Below, piece after piece: positions 11,084-24,900 of a DNA stretch of 64,000 nt; within the stretch, counting starts at the first letter, position 1, and every line of letters begins with the position of its first letter. This stretch comes from Parastagonospora avenae f. sp. tritici 18332-5. Taxonomy: Eukaryota > Ascomycota > Dothideomycetes > Pleosporales > Phaeosphaeriaceae. The notes under the pieces are model-generated. The model was given only the letters and a program-made list of their open reading frames with translations. It searched no databases and had not been told where the DNA came from. The position numbers and the translations under genes are program-made. The stretch lies in assembly GCA_022559985.1 (NCBI GenBank), contig JAFJTR010000002.1:434001-498000 (forward strand), given 5' to 3'.

Positions 11084-11464
11084 ATGCACTTCGCATCAAC
11101 GTCAACAGTGCTTGCACTCCTCGCCATTCTCGCCCCATTTGTCCAGGCAGACATGCACAGAGCTGCTGTATGCGTCGACAAGATTGGAGGCCAACCCGTC
11201 TACAACGAAGCTGCAACACGTGCGGCATGCGAAGCCTACAAGAACAGAAACACTGGTGATGAGCAATGGGACCAATGCCCCGATTGTGAAATGGTAGGTT
11301 CAATCTAGAAGTGACGTAAGAATTCGAAGTTTCAGAGACTGACTGGTGTGTAGGAAGTCATCGGAAACCTGAACGTTTGTCATTCAGAAGAGTGGCACAT
11401 TGGTGGCGACGAGATCAACTACTACTGTGACCAGCAGAACGGCGCAGGAAGCATGGCGGACTGA
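11084..11464 (+). CDS. Small secreted six-cysteine protein, 2 exons (106 aa)
   Basis: A signal peptide (MHFASTSTVLALLAILAPFVQA) is followed by a mature part of about 84 residues with exactly six Cys (in AVCVD, AACEA, WDQC, PDCEM, NVCHS, YYCDQ). This is the usual profile of a small, disulfide-rich fungal secreted protein. Exons are 11084-11293 and 11354-11464. The 60-nt intron (GTAGGT..TAG) splits the coding region between M and EVIGNLNV in phase 0, bringing four Cys of exon 1 together with two of exon 2. I do not recognise a named family; an apoplastic effector, antimicrobial or surface protein are all possible. The ATG at 11084 is chosen because it opens the signal peptide. Confidence 0.8.
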
Positions 11465-12910
11465 GCAGGATACCTTTAGTCGCATGCACAGATTAGAAAC
11501 GACTGAATCATGAGATACGAATGTACATACTTCTCTTCTCGATGATCGCTCTGCTCATACAATACTATTGACTCCACGAAAACCTTCGACATGTCGTGTT
11601 CGCTTCGAACCCTGGTGTGATAGATGACCACAGGGCCGATTCATGCGTTCGAAGGACAAGGAGGTTCGGGATCTGCAATGACGCGATCGATAAGGCTGAA
11701 TAAGTACCTGCATGATGGATCCACAGCCAATCCCCACCCCTTGTACTTTGCCCATATGTCTCATGGACTATTTTTGTCCCAGCCGCCATGCCTGTGCAAA
11801 GTTGAGCTTGAGTGTCTGGATGAAGCTTTCTCAGGCACAGTGAACGCAAATGCCCAGATCTGTGATAAGTTCTGTAACATCTCACTATTACTTCGGCTCG
11901 GGACAGACTACTCGAAGAGAATGACTCTAGTACTAAATTCTGGAATGTCATCTGTAATCCGTGCGCCTTTCCCTCCCTTGTCTCGAAAAGGAGCCGCATC
12001 TCAACCCCACAACTGGCCTGACCTGTAATTCGTGGTCGCTACGGACAATACTGCACAGTGCATATTAACAGATCGCCGTAAAGTTTTCAACTAGCATTAT
12101 CACAGCCAGTACGGTGCTCAAGTCCAACAGCGTGCCAAAGCACAAGCAAGGCTATGCATGTTTGAGGACTCAAGGATCGATCTTGAGCAATCTATAGACG
12201 TAGAGTAGATTTCGAGTACATACTCGGTGCGATTTTGTAGTTTCGACACACTATCCCATGGGGACAGCATGTATATCCACATGCTGTCTTGTTCCCATCA
12301 CGATCCACATGACAATCGTGCTTAGAATCACACTGACAAGCGTTGAAGGCTACAAGTCACTCAAACATAGCATCTCTCCAATATGCTATAGCATGAAATT
12401 ACTGCGGCTGCTGTGATGCCTCTCGAGCCTGACGATCATCTAGGAACCCTTTGCCCAAACAAGGCCAGTTCTCCACCAATAACCTGCAGCCTTATCGAAG
12501 AAGGTCGCGAAGGAAGTAGAGCGAGCGGGTAAACGGTGACCGGAATCCTGTGGAATGTTCCGTGACAGACGTTTCAGTTCCTGCATGTATATGTATAGAT
12601 ACCCCACAAAGGCAGGTCATGAGCATCGTGAAAGGAGCCCGTAACCCCTTCTTATGTGCAACAAGCACTACTCCTCTGTTGGTTAGATCAGCAGCGGAGA
12701 ATTCTCAAATACGAGTCATTGACCATAGAAAAAGTACGGAGTTCAGTGGTGAATGTCACATTCTTATCGTAGACCCCCAAACACCAACAACTTTTGTAAA
12801 CTCCCCAAAATACCAAACGGGCCGATAGAACGCCTAATAAGCCATGCATACCCCAGATAAAACCATGCGTACCCTGAGGATTGAAAGTTCCTGCCCAGTG
12901 AAACACCTGC
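11465..12910. other. Gene-poor flank between the secreted protein gene and MDN1
   Basis: About 1.45 kb. Short open stretches occur on both strands (for example 11565-11999 minus), but none has recognisable motifs or coherent splice signals. The right part is the 3' flank of MDN1. No repeat or transposon terminus was recognised. Confidence 0.4.
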
Positions 12911-15900
12911 CTATGCAGATCCGGCAACTTCTCCGAACCACTGCCTCAATGCCCCTGCCAAGACCCCCGGTAACTCCCTGACATCTCGCACGACTAGGTA
13001 ATATCGAAAGGGAAACCTCTCCATGTACTTCCACCGTACCACCTTGCCCTCTTTTGTGATCTCCACGGACTGCAGGTCGAGAATGGATGTCTTATCTTTC
13101 TCCTTGACTACTGGCGCAGGGGCCTCATCGCCAGGCGCAACACTCGGTGCCGGCGCGGTAGAGTCAATGATGATGAACACAATCATGACCCGATCTTCCT
13201 GCGCCTTGCGTATTAAGCGCTGAATCTCAGCGTGCGAATCACAGATTCCGTCGGACACAATGAGCATGAGTTGCCAAAGATCCTCGCCCGAGGAACTCGA
13301 TCCCGTTGCTCGGGCATCTTTAAACAACTCTAGACTGCGATCGACAAGGCCACGCACGTTTGTCTTCGCGGCGTCGAAACCGAATTGCTCAAATACGCGA
13401 ACGCCGGCCTCGGATGTGAATGGCTTGTCGAAGTCGTGCGCGACGTTGACATTGGAGCCGAAGCCGACGACGCTAACCTCGCCAACTTCGAGCATGGCGA
13501 GGGAGCGAGTGACGAGTGTTAGTGTCTTGAGAGCAAGACTGCTGGCACCGCTCTCGGCCATACTCTTACTGTCATCGAGGGCAATCATGACTTGGTAGCT
13601 ACGCTTGCTGGGCTGGCTGCGACGCAGCCAGATCTTGTCCCGCTTGTAGCCGGACGCAATGTACGGAATGATGCGTTTGAGATTGAGACGCTTGCCGGTG
13701 CGGAAATCGCCGCGGAGCTTGGTGGCGAGCGTGGGTGCGAGGATGAGGCGGAGGTGTTCGGTCAATTGCTGAGAAAGGGAGTGGGTAGCAGATTCGTGAG
13801 CAAGCCAGAGCGCACGAGCAGTGTCTGGCGCGATCGACATGGCTTCTAGATGGGTGAGCTCGAGTTGTGTCTCAACGTCATGGACTGAAGGGGTATCAGA
13901 GGCCTCCTCCTCGAGGGATTGGGCATCCTTCATATCTTCATCTTCGTCGTGCTCATAGATCTGTTGCTCGCCAACAAATGCTTGAGGCTGGCCCTCAGCC
14001 GCATTCGATTGTGGCTGATCTTCTTGTGCCTTGTCTTGATCCATATCGGCATCTTGCATGTCAATGTCTTGCTCGGCATCCACTTCTTGCTCCTGGTCGT
14101 CCTCAGGCCGAGTTGGCATCTTATCGTCTTCGTCGTTGACAGGTAGCGCCATGTCATGATCGAGTGCCGTCGCCTGCTCCTCAGTTGCAGTACCCAGCGC
14201 TTGCGTGTCGGCCTGAGTCTCGTCGTCTTGCACATGCTCGAAGTCGGCATCGGCCATGTCGACCTCCTTGTCAATCTGCTGGGCTTGAGTTTCTTCTTTT
14301 TCGCGCGCCTCGGAGATCTGCTTCTGTTGATTGTACCACTTTTCGAGCACATCACCAAGCTTCTTGAATGACTGAGTCTCGCGCGACTCTTCCGGTTGTT
14401 CACCACGACCACCGGCATCGGGTTGAGCTGTCTGACCAATCGTTCCATCTTCAGCTGTTGTCTCTTGCTTTTGTTCTGAAGCATCGCCTTCTTGCCCTTC
14501 GTCCTGATTCGCAGCACTGGCGGAAGCTTGCTCATTCTTGTTCTTATGCGCTTCCTCATTGGCTTCGGTACCAGCGCCAGCGTCGGCGTTAGGGTCAGCT
14601 TGGTCGGTATCCTTTGTGTCTTGGGCTGCGTCGTCAGGGATGTTTTCGTCTGGAAGAGGAACTGCCTCATCGTCCATGGGCTGGTCAATTTCTTCCTCCT
14701 GGTCTTCTGGCGGCTTATCTTCATCTTCGATGTGGCCAGTTGTTTCCTTTTCTTCTTCACCCTCCTCTTCAGGCCCAATCTCATCGTCGACAGTATCTGG
14801 CTGAGCACCGGCATCCGGCTCATCCATATCCTCTTCTGGCAGATCATCTCCCATGTCCATATCGCCAATATCGTCGTCGTCTTTCCCTTCATCATCCTGA
14901 CCATCGATATTGAGGTCCTCAGGAAGATCGAGCGTTTCTTCCTCCTTCGCATGCGGATCCATCTTCTCCGTTTCGCCAGCTCCCACGTTTTCATCCTGGT
15001 CCTCTCCGTCCATGTCAATCTCTTCATCCTCTTCCCCTCCTTCTTCGTTTTTCTTCTCATCGCCATCGTCTCCATCTTTTTCCTTTTCCTTCTCCTTCTC
15101 AGCAGCCACCTGCTCATCTTGATTCTCCGTTCCAACATCATCCTTGCTCTCCTTATCTTTGGCGTCATCTTCGTTACCACCTTCATCCCACATCTTCTCA
15201 TCTACAGCGCTCGGTCCAAGATCATCGACACTGCCCACCTCACTCTGCACATCATCCTCTCCTTCTTCGCCGTCCTCATCGCCCTTGTCTTCCTTCTCAC
15301 CAACCTCCTCCGTCTCTCCTTCCATCTCGTTCTCACCCATGTCGACCGCGTCTTCTTGCTCCTCAATGCTGCCTTCACGCTCGCCCTTTTCTTGAGCCAA
15401 GTCTTCAAGGTCCTCGTCGTCTTCAATGTCCTTTGAGATGTCTTCCGCTCCCTCGCCAGCACCAAGACCAGTACCTTCTTCGAGTTTCTCGTTCTGGCCC
15501 TTCTGCTGATCGGGACCCTTCTCAGATGGTTGACAAAAGCCCGAACTACCGATTTGGATGAACGACTTCGAAAGCCGGTGCAACAGCGATGCAGTTGAAG
15601 CATGTAGGTTGTCGAAGCGCTTCACAAGATATTCGTGGGAACTGACATACTGATCCAGAATCGGTTTGACTGAAGCAAATAAGCCTGCCATGGCTTGGAG
15701 GCTAGTACTTTCGTGTAGATTATGTATCTTGTCGAGCAATGTCTGTATCGCGATACTGATCTGAGGTGCGTGAAGGGCACTAAGCGCGGCTGATAATGCC
15801 CTCTCTTCCTTGACAAGCCACGATGCATCTTCGGTGGAGGCCGGTACATCCTTGAGCGCCGCCTGAACATCTTGCATAGAGCCAAGTATCAAGTCTAGCA

Positions 15901-18900
15901 TGGCATAGACTTCTTGCGATTGTGTTTCCAGCGAAGCGCGCGATTCTTCCAAAAATGGCACGGTGTTGACTTCGGGGTGTTTGAACAGGAATGAATGCAT
16001 CTGTCGAAGAACGACCCTCGGCATGTCATTGTCTTCGGTCCAGGCGCTGAACTTTTCCTGCAACTCATTTCTGTGCGCTTTGACAGCATCTTCAAGCATC
16101 ACATGAGCCTCAGACTGGACGTTGATTGGCATTTTTGGCAACTGTTCATAGCGATCCGCAAGATCAGTGAACGTTGTGGCGTACTGTCGGATGGCGTGAA
16201 ATAAGTTGTCGAGCTCGCCTGTTTTTCCCAACTTCGCCTGCGCGGAGATGATATCCGCGCCTGTCTTGAGCCCTGTAGCAAGCCATCGAAGGCTGGGCTG
16301 AAGGCAAGAGGTCGCTTCGATGTTTTCTTTCGGTGTCCAGAAGAGTGATTGGCGACTAGCCGCGCCTAAATGTTCTACCAAGGACATTGGTGTTGCGATT
16401 ACTTCAAGAAGTTCGGATGCCCTACTCAGCGCTTTGCGCTGGCGAATTGTGATGTGAAGGAGGCCTTCAAGGTAGCCAATGCTCTTCGCGACGTCATTCG
16501 GCGTGAGATCGCCTGAGTGTTCTTTGGAAACTCCTCGGACCTGGGGCATGATGTTCAAAGCCTTGTGGAGGTGATATTCTGCCGCTCCCCCAAGAGCATT
16601 CTTTCCTTGCCTAATCAATGGTGCCAACGACAAAACGGTAGACAGGTCGTACTGCTGAACCAAGGTGTCCACACTGAGATTCGAATTGACGCCCATTTGT
16701 CGTAGCTCCTTCATCGTATCAGCGTACACTTTGCGCTTCTGCGTCTTCAAATGCTGCACAGCCTCTTTGTTTTCTTCGTTAAGAGTTGTCGGTGTGGCTT
16801 TTTGAAGCTCTAAGATAGACCCAGCAAGCTCCGTGACAAATTGGTCTATGTACGCAGCACCGTCGACAGAATCGATACGTGGAGTAGCTAGACTGTGCAT
16901 CATCTTGATCGTTACAGGGAGATTCGTGAATCGCGCTGGTCGCTTAGTCCAACCGGAAATGTTGTTGACACACAGATCAAGCGCGACTGGCTCTATATCG
17001 GTAGATACAGTGGCCAGTGTAACTTGCTGAAACATGTGAGACTCGTCTGGTAGCCCGGTGCCCATTATGCTGGACACTGGCTTATTCAACAGCGCTCTGA
17101 ATTTGCGCACCCACTTGCTCAACTTCTTGTGACTTGTCTTCGCGCTTTGTTTCAGGGCTTCAATATTCGTGTCCTTCCAGCTGGCGAGCTTAATGACGTT
17201 GCTGACCTCTTTTTCCAGGTTCTGCCGCCCCTTCGTGAGGGCCTCGTTCACCGGCTTTGTCAGGCGTGCGTGGTAAGCGATGAAGTTGTCGAGTGCAGTA
17301 TGCAGGATCTTGAAGCTCTCGACATCTTCCATGCGCATCGCAGCATGGTTGTGAAGCTGTTGTAGGAGCTTGATACGTTGCTCAAACTGTCCAAGCGTTG
17401 TGTTATCGAAGAAGCCCTTCAGTGAATCGAGCAAATTCTTCACATGTGTCCTCATGCTAGCCTCGTCCTGAGTCCCTTCTGACGCAGCGATGATCGTCTC
17501 GTAAGCGACGAAGAACCAAGTCTTTGCATCGTTGCGCAGCTTCTCTGCCTCTAGGTCGAAAAGCCTTGCCCAAGTCGTGAGTTCAAGCTGGCGCCAGCTC
17601 ACCAGCAGTCGAGTGAGATCGTCGTAAAGGTTTGCTGTACTGAACTCTTTGCTTGCAACCTTTTGCCACTCATGCATGTATGCGTATAACTTCTCCGCTT
17701 TCGTGATGAACTTTGCAACGGGATCAACGTGGCGGAACTCGAGTGATTCGTCACAGGTGCGCAATACATCTGATAGTGTAGCGTGCTCAGGCCAGACATC
17801 GCGAATTTGTCGATAGCGAGCTTGAATTCGATGGATCAGAGTCATGAGGCGCTTGGCCTCAGGCAGGTTCGCATCGAAGTAGAAATTGTAAGCCCTTCTA
17901 GTACCCGATGTTGACAAAGCGTTCGCTTTGTCCTCCAGTACCAGGAAAATGACTGGTAATGAGTCCTCATACCTAGTACGTCGAGACTTACCGTCAGACA
18001 CACGTCTGAGCTCTGAAGCAGACCAGGTCAGTAATGTTTTGATAGTGTCGGACGCGTCGCGACCTTCGCCGAACAGATCGGCATGGAAACTTGCGAGACG
18101 TATTTGATGGTCTCTGGAAGCAACGAAAGCTGCCGTGGATGCCTCTGGAGTATCTTGCTCTGCTTCGTAGTCTGGGAAGAGGGCCGGGTCCTCTTCGTCG
18201 TTATCCTCGTCCATGCCGCGATAGGTGTACAAGCTCGAGTCCTTAGCTTGCTTCTCTTGGTCCTGAAGTAACTTCTTCTTCCAATCTCCGTAGAAGCTCG
18301 TGAATAGATTGTGCATCAAACGCCTCGCCGCGGACTTTGACATGGCCTGGGCATCTGTGCTCTTCACGAGCAGAAGCATGTGCAAAGCGTGCCATCGCAC
18401 ATCGATAGCATGTTCGCCTTGGTCCAAACCATCTTCGAGCCGTTTGATGACGTCGTCTGTCCTTCCGATCGAACTTTGGCGACCAAAGAAGGGAGTATTG
18501 TTGGATATGTACTCTAGGCTCTTGATGACATTGCTGTGCTCTTTGTCCTGTTGCTCCTTTCGGCCCATCACGAGGCCGACATTCAAACATACCAAGAAGC
18601 CCACCACAGTATCAGTGATGTCGTCGTAGACACGATAGCCCTCGGTCAGTCGTTGAATAATACGAGCTATATTTTGCTGGAGCGTCGTATCTTGGACCGC
18701 TTCCTCTACGCTCAAGGAATTGTCGAGAAGAGGTCGAATTATGCTAAGTAAGTTGGTAAATTCGCCCTGCAGGTCATCCAGCTCGGAAACTAGTGGTCGG
18801 ACGATGGCAGGTACGGGAGGCTCTGTGCCCATCTGCTGGATTACAGCCTCAACTTGACGGATGCGGAAGCTCGTGTCCTGACCAGTGAAGTCGTTCTGGA

Positions 18901-21900
18901 ATTGTCGAAGTGCAGCCAAGGCTTGGTGAAGGCCTTGCTTTTCATCATTGAACATCTTGCGCTCAATCATTGGCCTTAGAGCAGGATCATGTGGATAGTT
19001 CGGAACACTAAGAACCAAGCCGAACAGGCCTAATTGGATCCACAAATTTGCATCTACGCCAGCGGAGGGCGAACTGGCGCACTTTTCGAATCCTTTTTGT
19101 AGCGTCGATCGATACAGGTCAGACACCGGCGCGTTGTCGTAGAATGTTACCTTGCCACCGTCAAGCTCTTGGCATACATCCACGCAGTGCGATGCATACA
19201 ACTCGCTGTATATATCGAAGTACAATCGCTCATTTGCACGGACATGATCGTCTGTGATTCGGACAGCCTCAAGAGCGATGTGCTGCGCAATCACTTGTAG
19301 TTCGGTTTCGAAGCGATGGAGTTGTGCGAGCTGGACTTCATCGGCGCCATGTAGCTTGGAAAGCATCGACACGTGGAATCGCCCCATGAGTGCCGTGGCC
19401 TCTACAGGCTGACGCGTGAGTCCGAGATGGCGATACAGCCTGGCGAAATGCTCCGTAGGCTTTTGCGAACTTCCGACAGCGACAGTCGCTAGCTTAGTAG
19501 GTCGGCGTGCCAACAGAGCTGACTTAGCGCGTGTTGAGAGGACTGTAGCCGAAGGACTCTGGTACAGCAGCCTGGTGCCCTGATGATGACTGAACGCCAC
19601 ATCTAGGAACTGGCAAAGACTCTCAAACTCGGTTTCGAAATATGGCGTGGAAACAATGTCGTATTCTGTCGCGTTTGACTCCAGCTCAGCCACAGCAGGA
19701 GTGAGGCCTGCAATGAGCTCTGCCGCATCGACCTCATCTTTTCGCGCAAGATCCAGCGAGACTGCGATTCTTTCGCGGATCTGTGTCATCTCAGCGAGAT
19801 TCAGGTTCGATCTCCACATGACAGCATCAAGTCTATCAGCTAGGCCCTCAAGCTGTAGGATGGCTGTAAGCTGGGCCAGGGTTTTGCAGGGAGCGGGCCT
19901 GAAATGACGCCACACTCGTTCAATGCCCAAGCCAGTTGTAAGCTGTACGTCGGAGCCGAATGCTGCGATTTGCTTTGAAAGGGCCGTGTTTATATCTGCA
20001 ATCATTGGCACAGCGGGCTCGATGGTTATCGGGATGGCAGATGATAGCATCTTCAGGTACGTCTGGAAAGTAGCGCGGTCGAATCCTGACCCTTCCGCAA
20101 GTGCAAAGAAAGCCCAGAACAATGTACGCACAGATTTGAAGGATGAAACGCCGATGTGCTGTCCGCCACGTTGGGCATTCCAAAGGCCTTCTATCACCCT
20201 AATCAGCGCTCCCAAGTAGGAATGAAGAAAAGCAGGCAACTTTTGCTTCTCTTTGCGACGCTCGAGTCTTGACGAAGGCAGGCTTGCAAGGGCGAGTTGC
20301 ATCTCGTAGGCGTCCAGCATAATTTCGTACATGGATGCGGACCACATTGCCTGGGATGTCGAGGCATCACTTTGGTGCAGCGCGAGTTCGTTGCTGAAAG
20401 GATGGTAAGGCACCTGCTGTTGTATAAGATCGACATCAGAATTCGCAAATGGTGGCGATGGCCGGGCTTGCGGTATCCATGCAGTTGTCAAGAATTGTGC
20501 CATGTGCAACATGTTGTTTTCCATCGACTGTGGTAGTGCTTCCGGGGAGATGAGTCCTTGCCCAACTTGTTTTGTGAAGCTCTCTAGCAAGTCACTGTCC
20601 TCAAATGACAGGTTTTCAAAGCGTGTACTGTTTGTCGATTCGAGGTGCTCATTGTTCATCTGGAACTCGCGGAATCGGTACATCTTCGAGTCCAGCGGGT
20701 AATTGACAGCTCCGTGCTCTTCCATACTCTGTGGCCCAAGCAAACAGATCTCCACCGCTCGATTCCGCATAGCTCTCGAGAGCTCGCCGAACCTTGGATC
20801 CACCGTCATGAAGATCCTGAAGTTCGGATGTGGTCGCACAATCCGCGCTTCGCCGTCGGCCGTAGCGTGCTCGTTGATTGACAAGTAGCCATGTGGCTCG
20901 AGGAGCGAGTTCAGTCGATCGAGAACAGCGCTGGAGCATAGGTTTGCATTATCCAGCACGAGCCATTTACCCTGCTCCAAAGCGCGGATGAGAATGCCGT
21001 CGACCCATTGAAAGCGCGCGCCATCTATGTGCTGAGCTGCAGCTCGGAAGTGTGTTTGGAGATTGTGTATGAGGACAGCTGCTTCCTGGCTAGAATTGGC
21101 GATCGCTTGCATGATTGATTCCGTGTCAGTGTTTGATACCATTGCTCCGGTCTGAAGCTGCTCGAGAAATCTCAAATGAGCTTGTGACTCTTGATGGACT
21201 GAAGAGATACGGGTCCGAATGTGTTCTTCAAGCTTCTCCATGCAACGATGCACTTCTCGCAATGGGTCTACTTGCTCATAGCCGCCTACGAGATCCATAG
21301 CATCAACATCCGCATTCATCGCAAAGTTGACAAGATCAGCTCCGGTGAAGCTAGCAAGCTGATGGATGATAGATGTCTTGCCCGAACCTGGTGGGCCAAC
21401 AATGATGACTGGCCAACGTTGCTTGACACTGATCAGCAAGGCTTCCATGGGTCCAAGTTGGTTTATCTTGAGAGTCGAGACAGGTTCTGGGTTGCTGGTA
21501 GCTAGATTACGCGACAGCAGGCCCAGCCCAACTTGGAAGACTTCGGCGCCTGCATTGTGATACAGTGCAACGCGTGGTTCGTGGATGCCGCTTACACTTT
21601 CAAAAAGCTCCAACAGGTGAGCTCGGTCGCTTTCAGAACGGAATCGCTGTACAAAGATTGTGTCAAGAAAATCTCTTGCGGAGCCCGTTAGACTTTCAGA
21701 CGCGAGTAGGTCCAGCCAGCGCAAGGTGTCACGCAAGTTGAATTCCCAGGGCGCACCCAACTGGCCGAAAGAACGATGAGTAACAACTTGCTTGTCGAGC
21801 TCAGCAACAAAGCTAATGAGTTTGGTAATCTCATTTTCCGTAATGTTGGGGAAATTGTTTTTGCAGATCAATGTCAAGTCCTCTGGTTGGAAGACATCTG

Positions 21901-24900
21901 CGTACACCACCGTGAAACGATTGACGAAAGATGCAGGAAGACCTTTACGACCGCCACCTTGGTGATGTGGGTTTTGAGCTGCAAAGACTCTAAAGTCAGG
22001 ATGCTTGTGGAAGGTCTGATCTAATTCAGAGATATACACCTCGCCACGATGGTCCAGAACCGCATTAAGACCTTCTAGGACAGACTGTGATGCCAGATTC
22101 ATCTCATCAAGCAAGACCCAGTCGCCAGTCTTCATGGCCTTTAGGAACGGTGCGTCGCGCCAGGCAAAAGTGCCAGCTGCTCCGCCCTCTACTGGAACAT
22201 CGGAGCCGAAGAGGTCCATCATGTCGGTCTGTTCAGAGAGATTAAGACGGGTCAGCGGTTTACCAATCGCCTTAGCAAGTGCCGTGACTAGGGTAGTTTT
22301 ACCAACACCAGGGTTGCCCTCGAGAAGGATCGGTTTCGGGAGCTGAAGGGCTCGCACAACTCGCATGGCGTTGGAGCACGTTGTTGGCGCTTCCATCGTG
22401 AAGTCGGCCGAGCGCGATTCTGTGGCAGAGAATCTGGGTATCGAAAAACAGCCTAACTGCAGGTGATGGTCGGAGCTTACAATCGTAATGTCATTGAAGT
22501 ATAACGGCGAGACATCTTGGCCAAGTAATGAACCCAGGTGCCGCAGACACGCTTTGCGCTCGTCTTGCAGCGAGGACTGAGATATGGCGAGAAGACCAGC
22601 TGGGTTCGCGCCTAGCGTGTCAATGAAGACCATTGCAGCGCCATGCACAACGCCAAAGATCGGATCATCTTGAGGACAGCTGTTCACGAACGATACCCAG
22701 GCTAGTGTATCGCGTATCGAAATTGAGGACGCGACTGAGGTATTGTACTTGTCATTGAACCATTGCGAGAACGAAACAATAGCTTCAGTGTACTGCTTTG
22801 CAGCGGGATTCAGCTTGGACTGCACAATCTGCACGATGTCGTCCAGGTTAGACATGGCTGGCACCCAAATCTCGGTAAATCGATTTCGAAGTGCAGGCGA
22901 TAGCTCTTTCTTGCCATAGTCACCACCTGGGTTCATGGTCGCTAGAAACTGGAAGCCATCTGACGCGGTGATCTCAGAATCGTTAGGGCCTTTCTCAGCA
23001 AGTAATAGCGTTCGAGAGGGCTCAAGAACACTGTTAAGACGTTCGAGGACGGAGTCGTCTGCTAGAGAGATCTCATCTAGAAGGAAATAGTGGCCCTGCT
23101 TCATGGCATGAACAAGGCTTCCGTCAGCCCACTCGAACAAGGCAGCGGCCTTAATGCGATTGGCATGAATTTCTTGTCGGTGACTGGTCGGTATCTCGTT
23201 CGGCATCTCGTTCACAAACTTGTCGTACATGTCTAACAAATGTCCGAGGTCGATGACTGCGGGATCGAAGTCCAGCCGCTTGGTGATCTCAAAGACGTCT
23301 ATCACTTGAGTCCGGACGAGCTCCTCAATAGCCGCACGATTCCTGATCGGTCGTTGTGCGCCAATGAGATCGCCTGTCTCGGTATTTTGGTGTGCATTCA
23401 GTATATGAAGCTCACGTTTGTACTCATCGGCCAATAGCTGACAGACTGTTGTTTTGCCGCACCCGGTCTCTCCAATAAGTAGCACAGGCTCGTTGTTCCG
23501 TAATGCGTGTGCGACAAGGACGAAAAGACGCCGCATCGCACCCGTCCACACAACACCAGCGCTGGCGCCTGCAGCATCCTTGCTCAAGCGAGCAATGCCA
23601 GACCAATCATCCTCGGTGAACATGTTTTCCACGTCAATGGTGACCTTGGGTCCGTTCTTGCTCATCACGGTCTCCATGACGTTCTTCACAGCGATGCGCT
23701 CTTCTTCCTTTCGAACACGTTCAGCGAGTAGCATGTAGCCATTATTAGCAAGGTCTTGAATGGTATCTGCCTTTCGCTGCGCCCATCTGAACAAATCTCG
23801 TAACGTGGCGAAACTCTTTTGCTCGAAGATGCGGTTCTCTTGTCGAAGCGTTGAAAGCTCCTGGTACACCTTGACGATTCGCTTACACCATGACTCTGGG
23901 ATCATGGTACGGCGGTGCAGAATTTCGGTCAACTCCTCCACTGGAATGTCGTCGAAGTGCAGTTCAAGAAAGCGATTTCGAAATGCTCGTGACAGAACCT
24001 TGCGACCACCATATAATCCTGCTGGATTCTGCGTCGCAAATAACATGAAGTCGTCGTGTGGTCGGACTACCTCTTGCGTTTCTGGAATTAAGAGCTCTCG
24101 GTTGTCATCGAGTAGACGGTTGAGCGCTTCGAGCACGTCCGTTGGTGCCAGATTGAGTTCATCCAGCACAATCCAATGACCTTCGCGCAGAGCTTTGACA
24201 AGAATGCCTTCTTGGAAGATGAGCTTCCCATCAGCGCCCGAAATGTATGAACCAAGGTACTCCTGTAAATCGGTGTGCTCGTGGTTGTTGATCCGCACAA
24301 ACTTGTTGCCAGACTTCTTTGCGAGATACTCGATCATGCTCGTCTTACCGGAAGAAGTTGGTCCCTGGATGAGCACCGGGTATCGACGCGTTGACGCAGC
24401 GCGGATCAGATTGTTCATATTGCGCTGAACGAAAGGAGTGATGATGTAGTGAGGTTGCTCTTCGACAGCATGTACACCTTGTCGTAGCCAGTAGTGCCCC
24501 AGCGAGATGTAGCTTCGCCCATCACTTGGATGTCGAAGAGGCTGACCAAGCTCAGACTTGATCATTCCCTTCTGGGGGAAAAGATGTGCAGTAACCAGTG
24601 GCGCAATCAAATCTTCCGACCCTTTGCCGAGGAAAGTCAGGAAGCTCATGTGGAAGCCTTCATATAACGCCCTTCGAAGGGTTCGCAAAGGAGCAATCTC
24701 CCTCGCATATGAGAGTGTTCGAGTCAGCGTTCTGAGACTAAAGTGTGCTTTCTGATCAGCACCGTCGACTAGTCTGTTCGAGTTTGCCATGTCCTGTATC
24801 TTGAGGTAGAGGGTCGTGACATCTTGAGCTACTCTGGTGACGTTTTGGTCCGCGTTGTCACCTCCAAGATACTTCTCGACAATGTTGCGCAAGCTTTTCT

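Noticed and set aside
11565..11999. 144-codon minus-strand frame downstream of the six-Cys gene
   Set aside because: Random-looking composition, no motif, no coherent splice signals.
13930..15201. 423-codon minus-strand open frame in an alternative frame of MDN1
   Set aside because: A Lys/Arg/Met-rich shadow of the repetitive acidic midasin coding region in another frame.
14492..15436. 314-codon plus-strand open frame inside MDN1
   Set aside because: It is the antisense of the D/E-rich midasin segment (GAN/GAW codons reversed give Leu/Ser/Phe runs); no independent start context or domain.
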